Origin: Pseudarthrobacter sp. NamB4
Lineage (GTDB): Bacteria > Actinomycetota > Actinomycetes > Actinomycetales > Micrococcaceae
DNA length: 64,000 nt
Direction: 5' to 3'
NCBI RefSeq assembly: GCF_005796185.1
Contig: NZ_VAHM01000016.1
Location: 1-64,000 of the forward strand
The stretch's first letter is position 1, and every line of letters starts with the position of its first letter. Below are positions 25,395 through 35,921 of the stretch, piece by piece. The translations under genes were made by a program, and so were the position numbers. Under the pieces are notes generated by a model. It was not told the origin of the DNA. It saw only the letters and a list, made by a program, of their open reading frames with translations, and did not search any database.

Positions 25395-28300
25395 ATGACG
25401 TATTACCCGAAGGCCTCAGCCAGTACTTCCACCAGCGCGCCATCAAGCGGCGGTGCCGCTGTATCCGCCTCCGTGAAGTTCCCGGAGATTGAAGAGCGCA
25501 TCCTGAAGTACTGGGACCAGGACGGCACCTTCCAGGCCAGCATCGACCAGCGCAGCCCTGACGCTCCCGGCGGTGAGCCCGGCAGCAACGAATTCGTCTT
25601 CTACGACGGCCCACCCTTCGCCAACGGGCTGCCGCACTACGGCCACCTGCTGACCGGCTACGCGAAGGATCTGGTGGGCCGTTACCAGACCCAGCGCGGC
25701 AAGCGCGTGGAGCGCCGCTTCGGCTGGGACACCCACGGCCTCCCCGCCGAGCTCGAGGCCATGAAGCAGCTGGGCATGACGGACAAGACCCAGATTGAAG
25801 CCATGGGCATTGACAAGTTCAACGACGCGTGCCGTGCCTCCGTGATGAAGTACGCCGATGAGTGGCGGAACTATGTCACGCGGCAGGCGCGCTGGGTGGA
25901 CTTCGACAACGACTACAAGACGCTCAATGTCGAGTACATGGAATCGGTCCTCTGGGCCTTCAAACAGCTGCACGAGAAGGGCCTGACCTACAACGGCTAC
26001 CGCGTGCTTCCATACTGCTGGAAGGACGAGACGCCGCTGTCCAACCATGAGCTGCGGATGGACGACGACGTCTACAAGAACCGCCAGGACCAGACCGTCA
26101 CCGTGACTTTCCCCATCAAGGCCGGGGAGTCGGAGCTGTCCAGGCAGCTCGCAGGCGTCCAGGCCCTCGCCTGGACCACCACGCCCTGGACCCTGCCCAC
26201 CAACGCCGCGCTCGCCGTCGGGCCGTCCATCACGTATGCCGTGCTGCCGGCCGGGCCGAACGGGATCAAGGCCTCCTCCGCGGATGCACCGGTCGCGGGA
26301 AGCTTCCTGCTGGCCGCGGACCTGATCGGCAATTACGCCAAGGACCTGGGCTACGACGATTTCGAGGCAGCCCAGGCCGCCGTGGTATCCACCCACACAG
26401 GCAGTGAACTGGAGGGCCTGGCCTACGAGCCGCTGTGGCATGACTTTGCCGACAACGAAAAGTACGGCATGGAGAACGCCTGGCGGTTCCTGGTAGCTGA
26501 CTACGTGACCACCACCGACGGCACCGGCCTCGTCCACCAGGCCCCGGCCTACGGCGAGGACGATCAAAAGGTCTGCGAGGAAGCCGGCATCCCCGTCATC
26601 CTTTCCGTTGACGAGGGCGCCAAGTTCCTCCCGCTCTTCAAGCATGGCGACCTGCACGACATCGTGGGCCTGCAGGTGTTCGAAGCCAACAAGCCCATCA
26701 CGCAGGTGCTGCGCGCGCAGGGCCGGCTGGTGCGCCAGGCCAGCTATGAGCACAGCTACCCGCACTGCTGGCGCTGCCGCAACCCCCTGATCTACCGCGC
26801 CGTGTCCTCCTGGTACGTGGAGGTCACCAAGCTCAAGGACCGCATGTCCGAGCTGAACCAGGAGATCAACTGGATCCCCGGAAACGTTAAGGACGGCCAG
26901 TTTGGCAAATGGCTGGAGAACGCCCGCGACTGGTCCATCAGCCGCAACCGCTACTGGGGCAGCCCCATCCCCGTGTGGCAGTCCAGCGACCCCGAATACC
27001 CGCGCACGGACGTGTACGGATCCCTCGCCGACATCGAGGCCGACTTCGGCCGGCTGCCGCGGAACAAGGACGGCGAGGTGGACCTGCACCGGCCGTTCAT
27101 CGATGACCTGACCCGCCCCAACCCGGACGATCCCCGCACCCCGGAAGAAGGCCAGTCCGTGATGCGCCGCGTGGAGGACGTGCTGGACGTCTGGTTCGAC
27201 TCCGGCTCCATGCCCTACGGCCAGGTGCATTACCCATTCGAGAATGAAGCCTGGTTCGATACCCACAACCCGGCCGACTTCATCGTGGAGTACATCGGAC
27301 AGACCCGTGGCTGGTTCTACATGCTGCATATCCTGTCCACCGCGCTGTTCGACCGGCCGGCGTTCCGCAACGTCATCAGCCACGGCATCGTGCTGGGCTC
27401 GGACGGGCAGAAGATGTCCAAGAGCCTGCGCAACTACCCGGATGTATCCGAGGTCCTGGACCGTGACGGCTCCGACGCCATGCGCTGGTTCCTGATGTCC
27501 AGCCCCATCCTGCGCGGCGGCAACCTGGTGGTGACGGAGCAGGGCATCCGTGACGGTGTCCGCCAGGTCATCCTGCCGCTGTGGAACGTGTACAGCTTCT
27601 TTTCGCTTTACACCAACGCTGCCAACGGCGGGGCCGGCTACGATGCGCAGCTCCGCTATGACGGCTACGGCGACACCCTTGACCAGTACCTGCTGGCGAA
27701 CACCGGCGAGCTCGTTTGCACCATGACCGAACGCCTGGACGAGTACGACATCTCGGGAGCCTGCGACGCCCTGCGCAGCTACCTGGACATGCTCACCAAC
27801 TGGTACGTGCGCCGCAGCCGCCAGCGGTTCTTTGACGAGGACCGGGACGCCTTCGACGCGCTCTTCACGGCGCTGGAAACCGTCTCCCGGGCGGCCGCCT
27901 CGCTGCTGCCGCTGGTTTCCGAGGAAATCTGGCGAGGCCTCACCGGCGGACGTTCAGTGCACCTGGCCGACTGGCCGGACGCGGCGCTGTTCCCCGCCAA
28001 CGCGGACCTGGTCCAGGCCATGGACAAGGTCCAGCAGATCTGCTCCACCGGCTCCTCGCTGCGCAAGGCCGCAAACCTGCGCGTCCGCCTGCCGCTGCAG
28101 GAACTGACGGTGGTGGCACCCGGCGCCGACGCGCTGGAAGGTTTCGCCGCCGTCGTCGCGGACGAGCTCAACCTGCGCTCCGTTCGGCTGCTGGATGCTG
28201 CCACGGCGTCACCGGAGGAATTCGGCATCCAGCAGAAGCTGGTGGTCAACGCCCGTGCCGCCGGCCCGCGGCTCGGCAAGAACGTCCAGCTGGCCATCAA

Positions 28301-28736
28301 GGGTTCCAAGTCCGGCGACTGGTCACTGGACGACGACGGTGTGGTCACCGCCGGCGGTCTGCAGCTCGAACCGCAGGAGTACACGCTGGAGACCGTAGTG
28401 GCAGAGTCCGAAGGCGGTGAAGCCTCCAGCAAGGCCGTGGCAGTCCTGCCCGGCGGCGGCTTCGTGGTCCTGAACACCGAGGTCACCCCCGAACTGGAAG
28501 CGGAGGGACTGGCCAGGGACATGGTCCGCGCCATCCAGCAGGCACGCAAGGACGCCGGGCTCAACGTGAGCGACCGCATCCGGACGTCCGTCACTGCCCG
28601 GCAGAACGTCGTCGACGCCCTGCTCGCCAACGCCGGCCTCGTAAAGGGCGAAACTCTGACCGTGGACCTCACGGCGGAACCTGCAGACGTCGCCGAGCCC
28701 GCCGTCGCCGTGGAAAAAGTGGAGGCGGCAGCATGA
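25395..28736 (+). CDS. ileS: Isoleucyl-tRNA synthetase
   Basis: Charges tRNA-Ile and edits valine. HIGH box region [14 protein letters not shown] (near residue 75) and KMSKS in [16 protein letters not shown] (near 675) are intact; the CP1 editing domain ([17 protein letters not shown]) and zinc-linked CWRCRNP lie between. At 1113 aa it is the long eukaryote-like form found in actinobacteria, ending in DUF5915-like and tail segments. Start ATG 25395 follows an AGGA site. The last 4 bp overlap folC (ATGA), implying coupling. Confidence 0.97.
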   Translation: MTYYPKASASTSTSAPSSGGAAVSASVKFPEIEERILKYWDQDGTFQASIDQRSPDAPGGEPGSNEFVFYDGPPFANGLPHYGHLLTGYAKDLVGRYQTQRGKRVERRFGWDTHGLPAELEAMKQLGMTDKTQIEAMGIDKFNDACRASVMKYADEWRNYVTRQARWVDFDNDYKTLNVEYMESVLWAFKQLHEKGLTYNGYRVLPYCWKDETPLSNHELRMDDDVYKNRQDQTVTVTFPIKAGESELSRQLAGVQALAWTTTPWTLPTNAALAVGPSITYAVLPAGPNGIKASSADAPVAGSFLLAADLIGNYAKDLGYDDFEAAQAAVVSTHTGSELEGLAYEPLWHDFADNEKYGMENAWRFLVADYVTTTDGTGLVHQAPAYGEDDQKVCEEAGIPVILSVDEGAKFLPLFKHGDLHDIVGLQVFEANKPITQVLRAQGRLVRQASYEHSYPHCWRCRNPLIYRAVSSWYVEVTKLKDRMSELNQEINWIPGNVKDGQFGKWLENARDWSISRNRYWGSPIPVWQSSDPEYPRTDVYGSLADIEADFGRLPRNKDGEVDLHRPFIDDLTRPNPDDPRTPEEGQSVMRRVEDVLDVWFDSGSMPYGQVHYPFENEAWFDTHNPADFIVEYIGQTRGWFYMLHILSTALFDRPAFRNVISHGIVLGSDGQKMSKSLRNYPDVSEVLDRDGSDAMRWFLMSSPILRGGNLVVTEQGIRDGVRQVILPLWNVYSFFSLYTNAANGGAGYDAQLRYDGYGDTLDQYLLANTGELVCTMTERLDEYDISGACDALRSYLDMLTNWYVRRSRQRFFDEDRDAFDALFTALETVSRAAASLLPLVSEEIWRGLTGGRSVHLADWPDAALFPANADLVQAMDKVQQICSTGSSLRKAANLRVRLPLQELTVVAPGADALEGFAAVVADELNLRSVRLLDAATASPEEFGIQQKLVVNARAAGPRLGKNVQLAIKGSKSGDWSLDDDGVVTAGGLQLEPQEYTLETVVAESEGGEASSKAVAVLPGGGFVVLNTEVTPELEAEGLARDMVRAIQQARKDAGLNVSDRIRTSVTARQNVVDALLANAGLVKGETLTVDLTAEPADVAEPAVAVEKVEAAA

Positions 28737-30091
28737 CCGATCATTTCTCGGTGGAAAGTGTCTACGCCGAACTGCTGGGCAGGGCGCCGGAGAACAAGAT
28801 GGAGCCGCGGCTCGCACCGCTGTTCCGGGCCATGGATGTGCTGGGGGAGCCGAACAAGGCGTTCCCGATCATCCACGTGACCGGGACCAACGGCAAGACC
28901 TCCACGGCGCGCATGATCGAGTCCGTCCTCCGCGCCCACGGGCTGAGCACCGGCCGGTACACCAGCCCGCATCTGTCCAAGGTCACTGAACGGATCAGCA
29001 TCGACGGCCACCCGGTCTCCGACGAGACATTCGTCCGCATCTGGGACGAGATCCGTCCCTACCTGCAGATCGTGGATTCGGAGCTGGAGGCCGAGGGCCA
29101 GCCGCGCCTCACCTACTTCGAATGCCTCACCATCCTGGGTTTTGCCATCTTCGCGGACCAGCCGGTGAACGTGGCCGTCATCGAGGTCGGTTTGGGCGGC
29201 ATCACCGATGCCACCAACGTGGGGGACGGCCAGGTATCCGTGATCACGCCGATCTCCCTGGACCACACCGACCTGCTGGGTGACACCACAGAAGACATCG
29301 CTTACGAGAAAGCCGGCATCATCAAGCCCGGCGGCTACCTGATCAGTGCCGCCCAGCCGCTGGACGCCGCCCAGGTCCTGCTGGAGAAGGCCAAGGACGT
29401 GGGCGTGCCCTTCCGCTTCGAAGGCGTGGAATTCGGCGTCGAGTCCCGGACCGTCGCGGTAGGCGGCCAGATGGTCACTGTTCAGGGGATCGCGGGACGC
29501 TACCCGGATCTCCTGGTGCCGCTGCACGGAGCCCATCAGGCCCAGAACGCCGCGGTGGCCGTGGCTGCCCTGGAAGCCTTCTTCGGCGGCGAAAAGGAAC
29601 TCGATTTCGCGGTCCTGCAGGAAGGCTTCGCCAACGTGTCATCGCCGGGCCGGCTGGAGGTGGTGCGGACCGCGCCCACCATCATCGTTGACGCTGCCCA
29701 CAACCCGGACGGCATCAAGGCCTCCGCCGCCGCCCTCCAGGAGGCCTTCACGTTCACCAGGCTGGTCCCGGTGGTGGGGGTACTCCAGGAGAAGGATGCA
29801 GAAGAGATCCTCCGCCAGCTAAAGGAATCCCTGGGAGGGGTGGCCGAAGAGTTCTGCTTCACGCAGTCGAACTCTCCGCGCGCGGTCCCGGCGGCCGAAC
29901 TCGCCGAACTGGCGGTCGACCTGGGTTTCGGCGAGGACAACGTCCACATCGCCGAAAACCTCGACGATGCCCTGGAATGGGCGGTGGAACGGGCCGAAGC
30001 CAACGACGACCTCTCCGGCGGCGTGCTGGTGACAGGCTCCATCACCCTCGTGGCGGAAGCGCGGATCCTGCTCGGAAAGACGGAGGCGTAG
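28733..30091 (+). CDS. folC: Bifunctional dihydrofolate synthase/folylpolyglutamate synthase
   Basis: Adds glutamate to dihydropteroate and to folates, in the cytoplasm. The Mur-ligase-like ATPase has the P-loop [11 protein letters not shown] (about 49-59), the folate segment [20 protein letters not shown], and the C-terminal DAAHNPDGI loop. Its 452 aa match the family. It starts inside the ileS stop (ATGA overlap) and is followed 3 bp later by the DUF4233 gene, the standard actinobacterial folC-DUF4233-ndk order. Confidence 0.95.
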   Translation: MTDHFSVESVYAELLGRAPENKMEPRLAPLFRAMDVLGEPNKAFPIIHVTGTNGKTSTARMIESVLRAHGLSTGRYTSPHLSKVTERISIDGHPVSDETFVRIWDEIRPYLQIVDSELEAEGQPRLTYFECLTILGFAIFADQPVNVAVIEVGLGGITDATNVGDGQVSVITPISLDHTDLLGDTTEDIAYEKAGIIKPGGYLISAAQPLDAAQVLLEKAKDVGVPFRFEGVEFGVESRTVAVGGQMVTVQGIAGRYPDLLVPLHGAHQAQNAAVAVAALEAFFGGEKELDFAVLQEGFANVSSPGRLEVVRTAPTIIVDAAHNPDGIKASAAALQEAFTFTRLVPVVGVLQEKDAEEILRQLKESLGGVAEEFCFTQSNSPRAVPAAELAELAVDLGFGEDNVHIAENLDDALEWAVERAEANDDLSGGVLVTGSITLVAEARILLGKTEA

Positions 30092-30094
30092 GCA

Positions 30095-30562
30095 ATGGCC
30101 AGGCTGACCAAGGCCCAGCGCGAATGGCGCCCGGGCATGCCGAAGAAGCGCCGCTCCACCAAGGTCATGTTCGCTTCCACGGTGCTCCTCCTGGAAGCCT
30201 TCGTCATGTTCTTCGCCACCCTGGTGGTCTTCGGACTGCGCCGCGGTGAGTTCCCGCCGTCGGTCATCCTGGGGGTTGGCCTTGCGCTGAGTGCGGTGAT
30301 GGTGGTGGCGTGCGCCTTCCTCACCAGACCCTGGGGCATGGGGCTGGGCTGGATCCTGCAGCTAGTCCTGATCCTGACCGGCATCTTCGAGCCCGCCATG
30401 TTCCTGGTGGGGGCCCTCTTCGCCGCCGCCTGGTGGTACGGGATCCGCACCGGAATCCGACTGGACCGTGAAGCCGGGGAACGCGCCCGCGAGCAGGCCG
30501 AGTGGGAGGCAGCGCATCCGGACCAGGCCGCCGGGCCGGGCGAGCAGCAGCAATCCCCGTAA
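30095..30562 (+). CDS. DUF4233 membrane protein
   Basis: A small membrane protein (155 aa) that almost always sits between folC and ndk in actinobacteria. Basic N-terminus (KAQREWRPGMPKKRRS), then four hydrophobic segments (about 25-47, 57-78, 80-100, 103-120) and a charged C-terminus. No catalytic motif is visible. Its role is unknown; its fixed place in the operon suggests a link to folate or nucleotide metabolism, but that is inference. Confidence 0.85.
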   Translation: MARLTKAQREWRPGMPKKRRSTKVMFASTVLLLEAFVMFFATLVVFGLRRGEFPPSVILGVGLALSAVMVVACAFLTRPWGMGLGWILQLVLILTGIFEPAMFLVGALFAAAWWYGIRTGIRLDREAGERAREQAEWEAAHPDQAAGPGEQQQSP

Positions 30563-30617
30563 GGCGAAGTCCACGTAGACTTGTCCCCGAAACCCAACCC
30601 AACGCATTGGAGCAGTT

Positions 30618-31040
30618 GTGACCACTGAGCGCACCCTCGTCCTGATCAAGCCTGACGGCGTCGCCCGTAACCTCACCGGCGCCATCCTGGCCCGCATCGA
30701 GGCCAAGGGGTACACCCTCGCTGAGCTGAAGAAGGTTGACGCCTCCCGCGAACTGCTGGAGCAGCACTACTCGGAGCACGTGGGCAAGCCCTTCTACGAG
30801 CCGCTGGTGGAGTTCATGCTGAGCGGTCCTGTCGTCGCGGCCATTTTCGAAGGCCACCGCGTCATTGAGGGGTTCCGTTCACTGGCCGGCACCACCGACC
30901 CCACCACTGCCGCTCCCGGCACCATCCGCGGCGACTTCGGCAGGGACTGGGGGCTGAAGGTGCAGCAGAACCTGGTTCACGGCTCCGACTCCAGCGATTC
31001 CGCAGAGCGCGAGATCAAAATCTGGTTCCAGGAGTCCTGA
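30618..31040 (+). CDS. ndk: Nucleoside diphosphate kinase
   Basis: Transfers the terminal phosphate from ATP to other nucleoside diphosphates through a phospho-histidine. The active-site His121 lies in the strictly conserved [12 protein letters not shown] segment; the N-terminus [13 protein letters not shown] is typical. At 140 aa it is complete. GTG start at 30618 preceded by GGAGCAG. It is the last gene of the ileS-folC-DUF4233-ndk run and convergent with the VKOR gene. Confidence 0.97.
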   Translation: MTTERTLVLIKPDGVARNLTGAILARIEAKGYTLAELKKVDASRELLEQHYSEHVGKPFYEPLVEFMLSGPVVAAIFEGHRVIEGFRSLAGTTDPTTAAPGTIRGDFGRDWGLKVQQNLVHGSDSSDSAEREIKIWFQES

Positions 31041-31073
31041 CCACGCAGGGAATCCGCGGTTTGGAATTGCGGG

Positions 31074-31757
31074 CTAGAACCCTGACGTTCCCGCGAACAC
31101 CTGGATGAACGCGAAGAAGATGGTGGCAATGACCGCAACGTACAGCAGCGCGGTGATGATCCAGCCGGAGTCGCCGAGGACACGGGCGGCCTTGGCGGGA
31201 ACCGGGATGACGCCGGCCGTGATGTTCCGGATGGTCACCCAGACGAAGAGCGGAATCATGGCTGCCCAGACGATCATGCAGAACGGGCACAGGATGTGGA
31301 TGTCGTAGAGTGCCTGGGACCAGAGCCACACCACGAAGACGAAACCAAGCGTGACGCCCGTCTGCAGACCGATCCAGAACCAGCGGGCAAAGGTTGCACC
31401 CGACAGCAGCGCCATGCCCACGGTGATAATGACGGCGAAGGCAACGATCCCGATGAACATGTTGGGGAACCCGAACAGCGAACTCTGCCAGGTCTTCATC
31501 ACGTCGCCGCAGGAAATCCACGGATTCACGTCGCACACTGTGGTGTGGTTGGGATCCTGGAGTACGGCCAGTTTTTCCAGGACCAGGGTTCCGGACGCGA
31601 GCCAGCCGATGGCGCCGGTAATAACGAGCAGCCAGCCGAAGGGCCGGTTCCGGGTCATCGCCGGGACAGAGCCTGCCGCACCGGCCGCGGGACCGGTGTC
31701 CTGGTTCAGGCTCCGTTCCGGGGCCGAAGTGCCGCTGGGTGGGGAAATGCTGGGCAT
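31074..31757 (-). CDS. Vitamin K epoxide reductase (VKOR) family protein
   Basis: Integral membrane quinone-linked oxidoreductase that regenerates disulfide-forming proteins outside the cell. Five or so hydrophobic segments are present. The active-site CPFC motif (ILCPFCMIVW) and the loop cysteines (VCDVNPWISCGDVM) are intact, as is the conserved Ser/Thr region (SSLFGFPN). There is no fused thioredoxin domain, so a separate DsbA-type partner is expected. The 227-aa length includes a 45-residue soluble N-terminus. Convergent with ndk. Confidence 0.92.
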   Translation of the reverse strand: MPSISPPSGTSAPERSLNQDTGPAAGAAGSVPAMTRNRPFGWLLVITGAIGWLASGTLVLEKLAVLQDPNHTTVCDVNPWISCGDVMKTWQSSLFGFPNMFIGIVAFAVIITVGMALLSGATFARWFWIGLQTGVTLGFVFVVWLWSQALYDIHILCPFCMIVWAAMIPLFVWVTIRNITAGVIPVPAKAARVLGDSGWIITALLYVAVIATIFFAFIQVFAGTSGF

Positions 31758-32197
31758 GGGCTAGGCGTCCTTTTCATCGGGTGCTCCTTGCCTGATTGTA
31801 ACGCCGGTGGCTGGGAAGACCTTCCAGGCAGGGGAACAGGTGCAGCAGCCTCCGCCGCTAAATAGCCCTTGTATGAGAGAATGAACGTGGCTGGAAGCCG
31901 AACCACACTTCGGACTCCGGTCCGGTGGCTTGTTTGCAAGACCGCCAATGATGAGCAGGGCAGGCATCGGCTTCACCGACGCAGCCTCCCGCACTCCATT
32001 GGGCGGCACCTGGTTGTGGCACTTCGAACAACGGGTTTCAGAACATCCCGCCGGCCTCCACGGGCTGCCGCACCCCACTGCCGGTGCGAACCTGGAGGTA
32101 TCCACTTGACTTCTGTCAACGCCTGCGGGTTTTGACAATATGTGCCCCAATGGGTGCCGGATGTGGCGGTACGTCAGGGGCAGGAGCGTTGCCACAT
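31758..32197. other. Long divergent intergenic region upstream of RNase E
   Basis: A 440-bp stretch between the divergent VKOR and rne genes. A TTGACT (32106-32111) and TTTTGACAATATG (32130-32141) look promoter-like, but no pair has ideal spacing. The region must hold promoters for both genes and probably a long rne leader, since RNase E genes are often autoregulated through theirs. I see no credible small gene. Confidence 0.5.
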
Positions 32198-35100
32198 ATG
32201 GATAATGAACACGTTTTAGCCGTTAACGATGAAGCAGCGGGTGCGGAAGCTGCTACCGCGCCGAAGAAGGCCACGAGGAGCCGGCGGAAGCCGGCAGGGA
32301 AGGCCGACGACGGCCTGACCGCCCCAGCAGTGGCCGGCACCGGAGCGGACACTTCGTCAGAAAACCTTCCGGCAGGGGAGGTGCCCGCAGACCAGGCCAC
32401 GGCCGAGAACGCCGAGGCCGCTGCTGCAGAAACGAAAGCACCTGCCCGGCGCACCCGTGCCCGGAAGAAGGCGGAAACCGCCGAGCCGCTGCCGGCCTTT
32501 GCGGACGAAGCAGCAGCCGCTGACGCAGATGTCGCAGCGGACGCAGGCCGAGCACAGGACAGCGCCGAGGGTGCGAACCCCGCAGTGGAACCGGAAACGG
32601 AAACAAAACCGGTCCGCCGCCGCCGCGTTGCCACCCGGAAGGCGTCAGCCCCGGTTGCGGCTCCCGAGGTCGCAGCGCCGGCCGCAGAGCCGCTGCCCTT
32701 GGAACAGCCGGCCCCGGCCGCAGCCGGAGAAATGGCCGAAACGCCGGCTGCGGGGGAAGAGCCAGCCCCGGAAGAACAGGCAGTTGCCGAAGCACCTGCG
32801 CCGTCCGGGGACCAGCCAGCCGCGGCAGTAGCTCGAACGGAAGATCCAGTACCCGCCGCCGCGGCAGAAGCTCCGGAGACCGCGAGCGTGACTCCGGAAG
32901 CCGGACAAGCGCCGTCGGCCCCCGCCACAGCAGCACCTGAAGCTTTTGCTGCTCCCGCCAGCCCCTTCGGGTCGCTGTTCATGGAGCCCGGTTCGCCCAC
33001 ATCCGTGCTGTTCCAGGCTCCCGACCTCAGCACCGTTGTGCGGCCCGCGCCGGCCCCGGCGGAAGAAGCTGACGAAGACGATACGGAAGATGATTCGGAG
33101 GACGCCGGCAGCCGCCGGAGGCGCCGGGGCCGCGGCCGCCGGAGCCGCAGCCGGCTGGGCGAGCGTGACGTTGAGGCCGACGCGGAAAGCAGTGACGACG
33201 CCGATGTCGATGCCGCTGACGAGACTGACGGGGAGTCCCCCGGTCAGGCGGACGACGTCGTGACGTCCCGCCGTCGCCGCCGCCGCCGCCGCGGAGACCA
33301 GGACCTCGAACTGACGGGCGGGGCTGAGGATGATCCGCCCAACACGGTGACGCGCGTCCGCGCACCGCGGACTGTGAGTGAGGCGCCCGCCAGCAACCGC
33401 GTCACCAGCGTCAAGGGTTCCACCCGCCTGGAGGCAAAGAAGCAGCGCCGCCGCGAATCGCGCGACACCGGCCGCCGCCGCACCGTTATTACCGAAGCGG
33501 AGTTCCTGGCCCGCAGGGAGTCCGTTGACAGGCAGATGATCGTCCGCCAGCGTGACGACAGAATCCAGATCGCCGTCCTCGAGGACGGCGTCCTGGCCGA
33601 GCATTTTGTCTCCAAGACGCAGCAGGACTCGCTGATCGGCAACGTCTACCTGGGCAAGGTCCAGAACGTGCTGCCGTCCATGGAAGCTGCTTTCGTGGAC
33701 ATTGGACGCGGGCGCAACGCCGTCCTGTACGCCGGCGAGGTCAACTGGGAGGCCGTGAACCTCGAGGGCAAGCAGCGCCGGATCGAAAACGCGCTCAAGT
33801 CCGGGGACACCGTCCTGGTCCAGGTCACCAAAGACCCGGTGGGACACAAGGGCGCACGCCTCACCAGCCAGATCTCGCTGCCTGGCCGCTACCTCGTCTA
33901 CGTACCCGGCGGCTCCATGACCGGCATCTCCCGCAAGCTGCCCGACGTCGAACGCAACCGCCTCAAGCGGATCCTCAAGGACCGCCTCCCGGAGCAGGCA
34001 GGCGTGATCGTCCGCACCGCTGCCGAAGGCGCATCCGAGGAAGAGCTGACCCACGACATCAACCGGCTGCGCGCGCAGTGGGAGGGCATCGAAAGCCAGT
34101 CCAAGTCCACCAAGGTCCTTGCCCCTGAGCTGCTCTACGGTGAGCCGGACCTCACCATCAAGGTGGTCCGCGACGTCTTCAACGAGGACTTTTCCAAGCT
34201 GATCGTTTCCGGCGAGGAAGCCTGGGACACCATCGAGGCCTACGTCACCTACGTGGCCCCGGACCTGGTAGGCCGGCTTGAGAAGTGGACCAAGGACCAG
34301 GACATCTTCGCAGCGTGGCGGATCGACGAGCAGATCCACAAGGCCCTGGAGCGGAAGGTCTTCCTCCCCTCCGGCGGCTCACTCGTGATCGACCGCACCG
34401 AAGCCATGACCGTGGTGGACGTCAACACGGGCAAATTCACCGGCAGCGGCGGCAACCTCGAAGAGACGGTAACCAAGAACAACCTTGAGGCCGCCGAGGA
34501 AGTGGTGCGCCAGCTTCGCCTGCGGGATATCGGCGGCATCATCGTCATCGACTTCATCGACATGGTCCTCGAATCCAACCGCGACCTGGTGCTGCGCCGC
34601 CTGGTGGAATGCCTGGGCCGGGACCGCACCAAGCACCAGGTTGCCGAGGTCACGTCCCTGGGCCTGGTCCAGATGACCCGCAAGCGCATGGGTACCGGGC
34701 TCCTGGAAGTGTTCGGCGAGCAGTGCGAGGCCTGCGCCGGCCGCGGTGTGGTGACCCATGACGATCCCGTGGAACACCGCCGTGCCAACATTGTTGCGGC
34801 CGAGCACCACGTGCAGCGTTCGGACAGCAGGCCGGAGGCACGCGCCGAAGTCTACCGGAACGAGGGCCAGCGGACCGACAGCAGCCAACCGGGCGGCCGT
34901 CCGGACCGGAAACGGCGCCGCGGCCGCGGCGGCCAGCAGCCCGATGTTGCCCCGGCCCCCGCAGTCCAGGTGCACACGATCCACCCGGACCCAGCCGACG
35001 CCGAGCGGCATGCGAAAGCAGAAGCCACCAGGCTGGCCCTTGCCAACATCGCTGCGGCTGCACATGCTGCCCACCTGCATGACGACGAGGTGGCCGCGGC

Positions 35101-35704
35101 CCGCCAGGCGGCGCCTGCCCAACCGGCAGTTCCCGCCGAGGCAGCGGCGCCGGCGCTAGAGAAGCACGACGGCGAGGCCCCCCGGCCTGCCGCAGTCCTG
35201 ACCTTCGGCGGGGAGAAAGTGGTCCTGCCATTCGTGGAGCATGCCGGGGAGCAACAGCCGAAGCCGGCCCTCACACTCGACCGGCTCGCCGAAGCCTTCG
35301 CCCACCTGGGCGAGCCCGCTGCCGCCGAAGAGAAGGCTGACCAGCCCGCCGAGCGGGAACCGGGGCAGGTCCGGGCCACACAGGCGGAGCCGGATCAGGC
35401 GCAGCGGGACCAGCCGCAGCAGTGGACGGCTCCTGCCGTGGCGGCTAAGGACTATTCCGACCACACCCTGGAGCAGTCCCGCCCACGCCGGGCACGCCGC
35501 AACCGCAGTGCCAGCCGTGCGCAAGGGGCAGCCAACGAGACGGCGGTGGAGCAGCACGAGAATGTTCCGGCAGCGGCAACCGGACATTCCCACTCTGCGA
35601 AGGCACCTGAGCCTGACCAGGCGGCTGCCGCCAAGGCAAGCAGCAGCAAGCCCGCAGATGCGCCCATCATCCTCGGTGTCGGGGTTCCTGCCTCGGAGCT
35701 TTAA
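32198..35704 (+). CDS. rne: Ribonuclease E/G
   Basis: Endoribonuclease that starts mRNA decay and processes rRNA and tRNA. The 1168-aa protein has a long Ala/Glu/Pro-rich disordered N-terminus (about 1-430) with Arg-rich patches (RRRRGRGRRSRSR, RRRRRRRGDQ), then the S1 domain (about 445-530, GNVYLGKVQNVLPSMEAAF), the DNase I-like catalytic core with VVDVN and IVIDFIDM carrying the magnesium Asp residues, the zinc-link CEACAGRG (near 842), and another disordered tail. Disordered arms on both sides are typical of actinobacteria. ATG 32198 (MDNEHVLAV) is favoured, with AGGAG upstream; an in-frame ATG at 32084 is less likely. Confidence 0.94.
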   Translation: MDNEHVLAVNDEAAGAEAATAPKKATRSRRKPAGKADDGLTAPAVAGTGADTSSENLPAGEVPADQATAENAEAAAAETKAPARRTRARKKAETAEPLPAFADEAAAADADVAADAGRAQDSAEGANPAVEPETETKPVRRRRVATRKASAPVAAPEVAAPAAEPLPLEQPAPAAAGEMAETPAAGEEPAPEEQAVAEAPAPSGDQPAAAVARTEDPVPAAAAEAPETASVTPEAGQAPSAPATAAPEAFAAPASPFGSLFMEPGSPTSVLFQAPDLSTVVRPAPAPAEEADEDDTEDDSEDAGSRRRRRGRGRRSRSRLGERDVEADAESSDDADVDAADETDGESPGQADDVVTSRRRRRRRRGDQDLELTGGAEDDPPNTVTRVRAPRTVSEAPASNRVTSVKGSTRLEAKKQRRRESRDTGRRRTVITEAEFLARRESVDRQMIVRQRDDRIQIAVLEDGVLAEHFVSKTQQDSLIGNVYLGKVQNVLPSMEAAFVDIGRGRNAVLYAGEVNWEAVNLEGKQRRIENALKSGDTVLVQVTKDPVGHKGARLTSQISLPGRYLVYVPGGSMTGISRKLPDVERNRLKRILKDRLPEQAGVIVRTAAEGASEEELTHDINRLRAQWEGIESQSKSTKVLAPELLYGEPDLTIKVVRDVFNEDFSKLIVSGEEAWDTIEAYVTYVAPDLVGRLEKWTKDQDIFAAWRIDEQIHKALERKVFLPSGGSLVIDRTEAMTVVDVNTGKFTGSGGNLEETVTKNNLEAAEEVVRQLRLRDIGGIIVIDFIDMVLESNRDLVLRRLVECLGRDRTKHQVAEVTSLGLVQMTRKRMGTGLLEVFGEQCEACAGRGVVTHDDPVEHRRANIVAAEHHVQRSDSRPEARAEVYRNEGQRTDSSQPGGRPDRKRRRGRGGQQPDVAPAPAVQVHTIHPDPADAERHAKAEATRLALANIAAAAHAAHLHDDEVAAARQAAPAQPAVPAEAAAPALEKHDGEAPRPAAVLTFGGEKVVLPFVEHAGEQQPKPALTLDRLAEAFAHLGEPAAAEEKADQPAEREPGQVRATQAEPDQAQRDQPQQWTAPAVAAKDYSDHTLEQSRPRRARRNRSASRAQGAANETAVEQHENVPAAATGHSHSAKAPEPDQAAAAKASSSKPADAPIILGVGVPASEL

Positions 35705-35719
35705 AGCCGCAAATATCCG

Positions 35720-35761
35720 GAATGCCCGGCCGGCCACGAAATAGTGGACGGCCGGGCATTC
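35720..35761 (+). terminator. Terminator after rne
   Basis: 13-bp stem GAATGCCCGGCCG / CGGCCGGGCATTC, with an inner CCAC/GTGG pairing, followed by GGGTTT. Confidence 0.78.
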
Positions 35762-35841
35762 GGGTTTGAGGGAGCAGGCAGCGGTGCGGTAGCAATCCGT
35801 CACTTTCGCCGCGCCCTGGCAAAAGAGCTAGGCTGGGAAAC

Positions 35842-35919
35842 GACACGGGGTGCCGCGCACAGGGCGGCTGAGATCCAGACCCGTTGAACCTGTCCGGTTA
35901 GCACCGGCGAAGGGATGTC
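35842..35919 (+). promoter_or_regulatory. TPP (thiamine) riboswitch
   Basis: Contains the conserved elements of the thiamine pyrophosphate aptamer in order: GGGGTGC, GGCTGAGA, ACCCGTTGAACCTG, and CCGGTTAGCACCGGCGAAGGGAT. GACA (35842-35845) pairs with TGTC (35916-35919) to close P1. It precedes thiD-tenA, a thiamine gene. Its conserved AGGGA also sits at ribosome-site distance from the TTG start, pointing to translational control. Confidence 0.95.
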
Positions 35920-35921
35920 TC

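Noticed and set aside
32250..33500. Repetitive Ala/Glu/Pro codons as a tandem repeat array
   Set aside because: The sequence is low-complexity coding for a disordered arm of RNase E, with no fixed repeat unit.
35850..35921. ATG-initiated upstream extension of thiD-tenA
   Set aside because: It would translate the TPP riboswitch itself; conserved RNA motifs explain that sequence.
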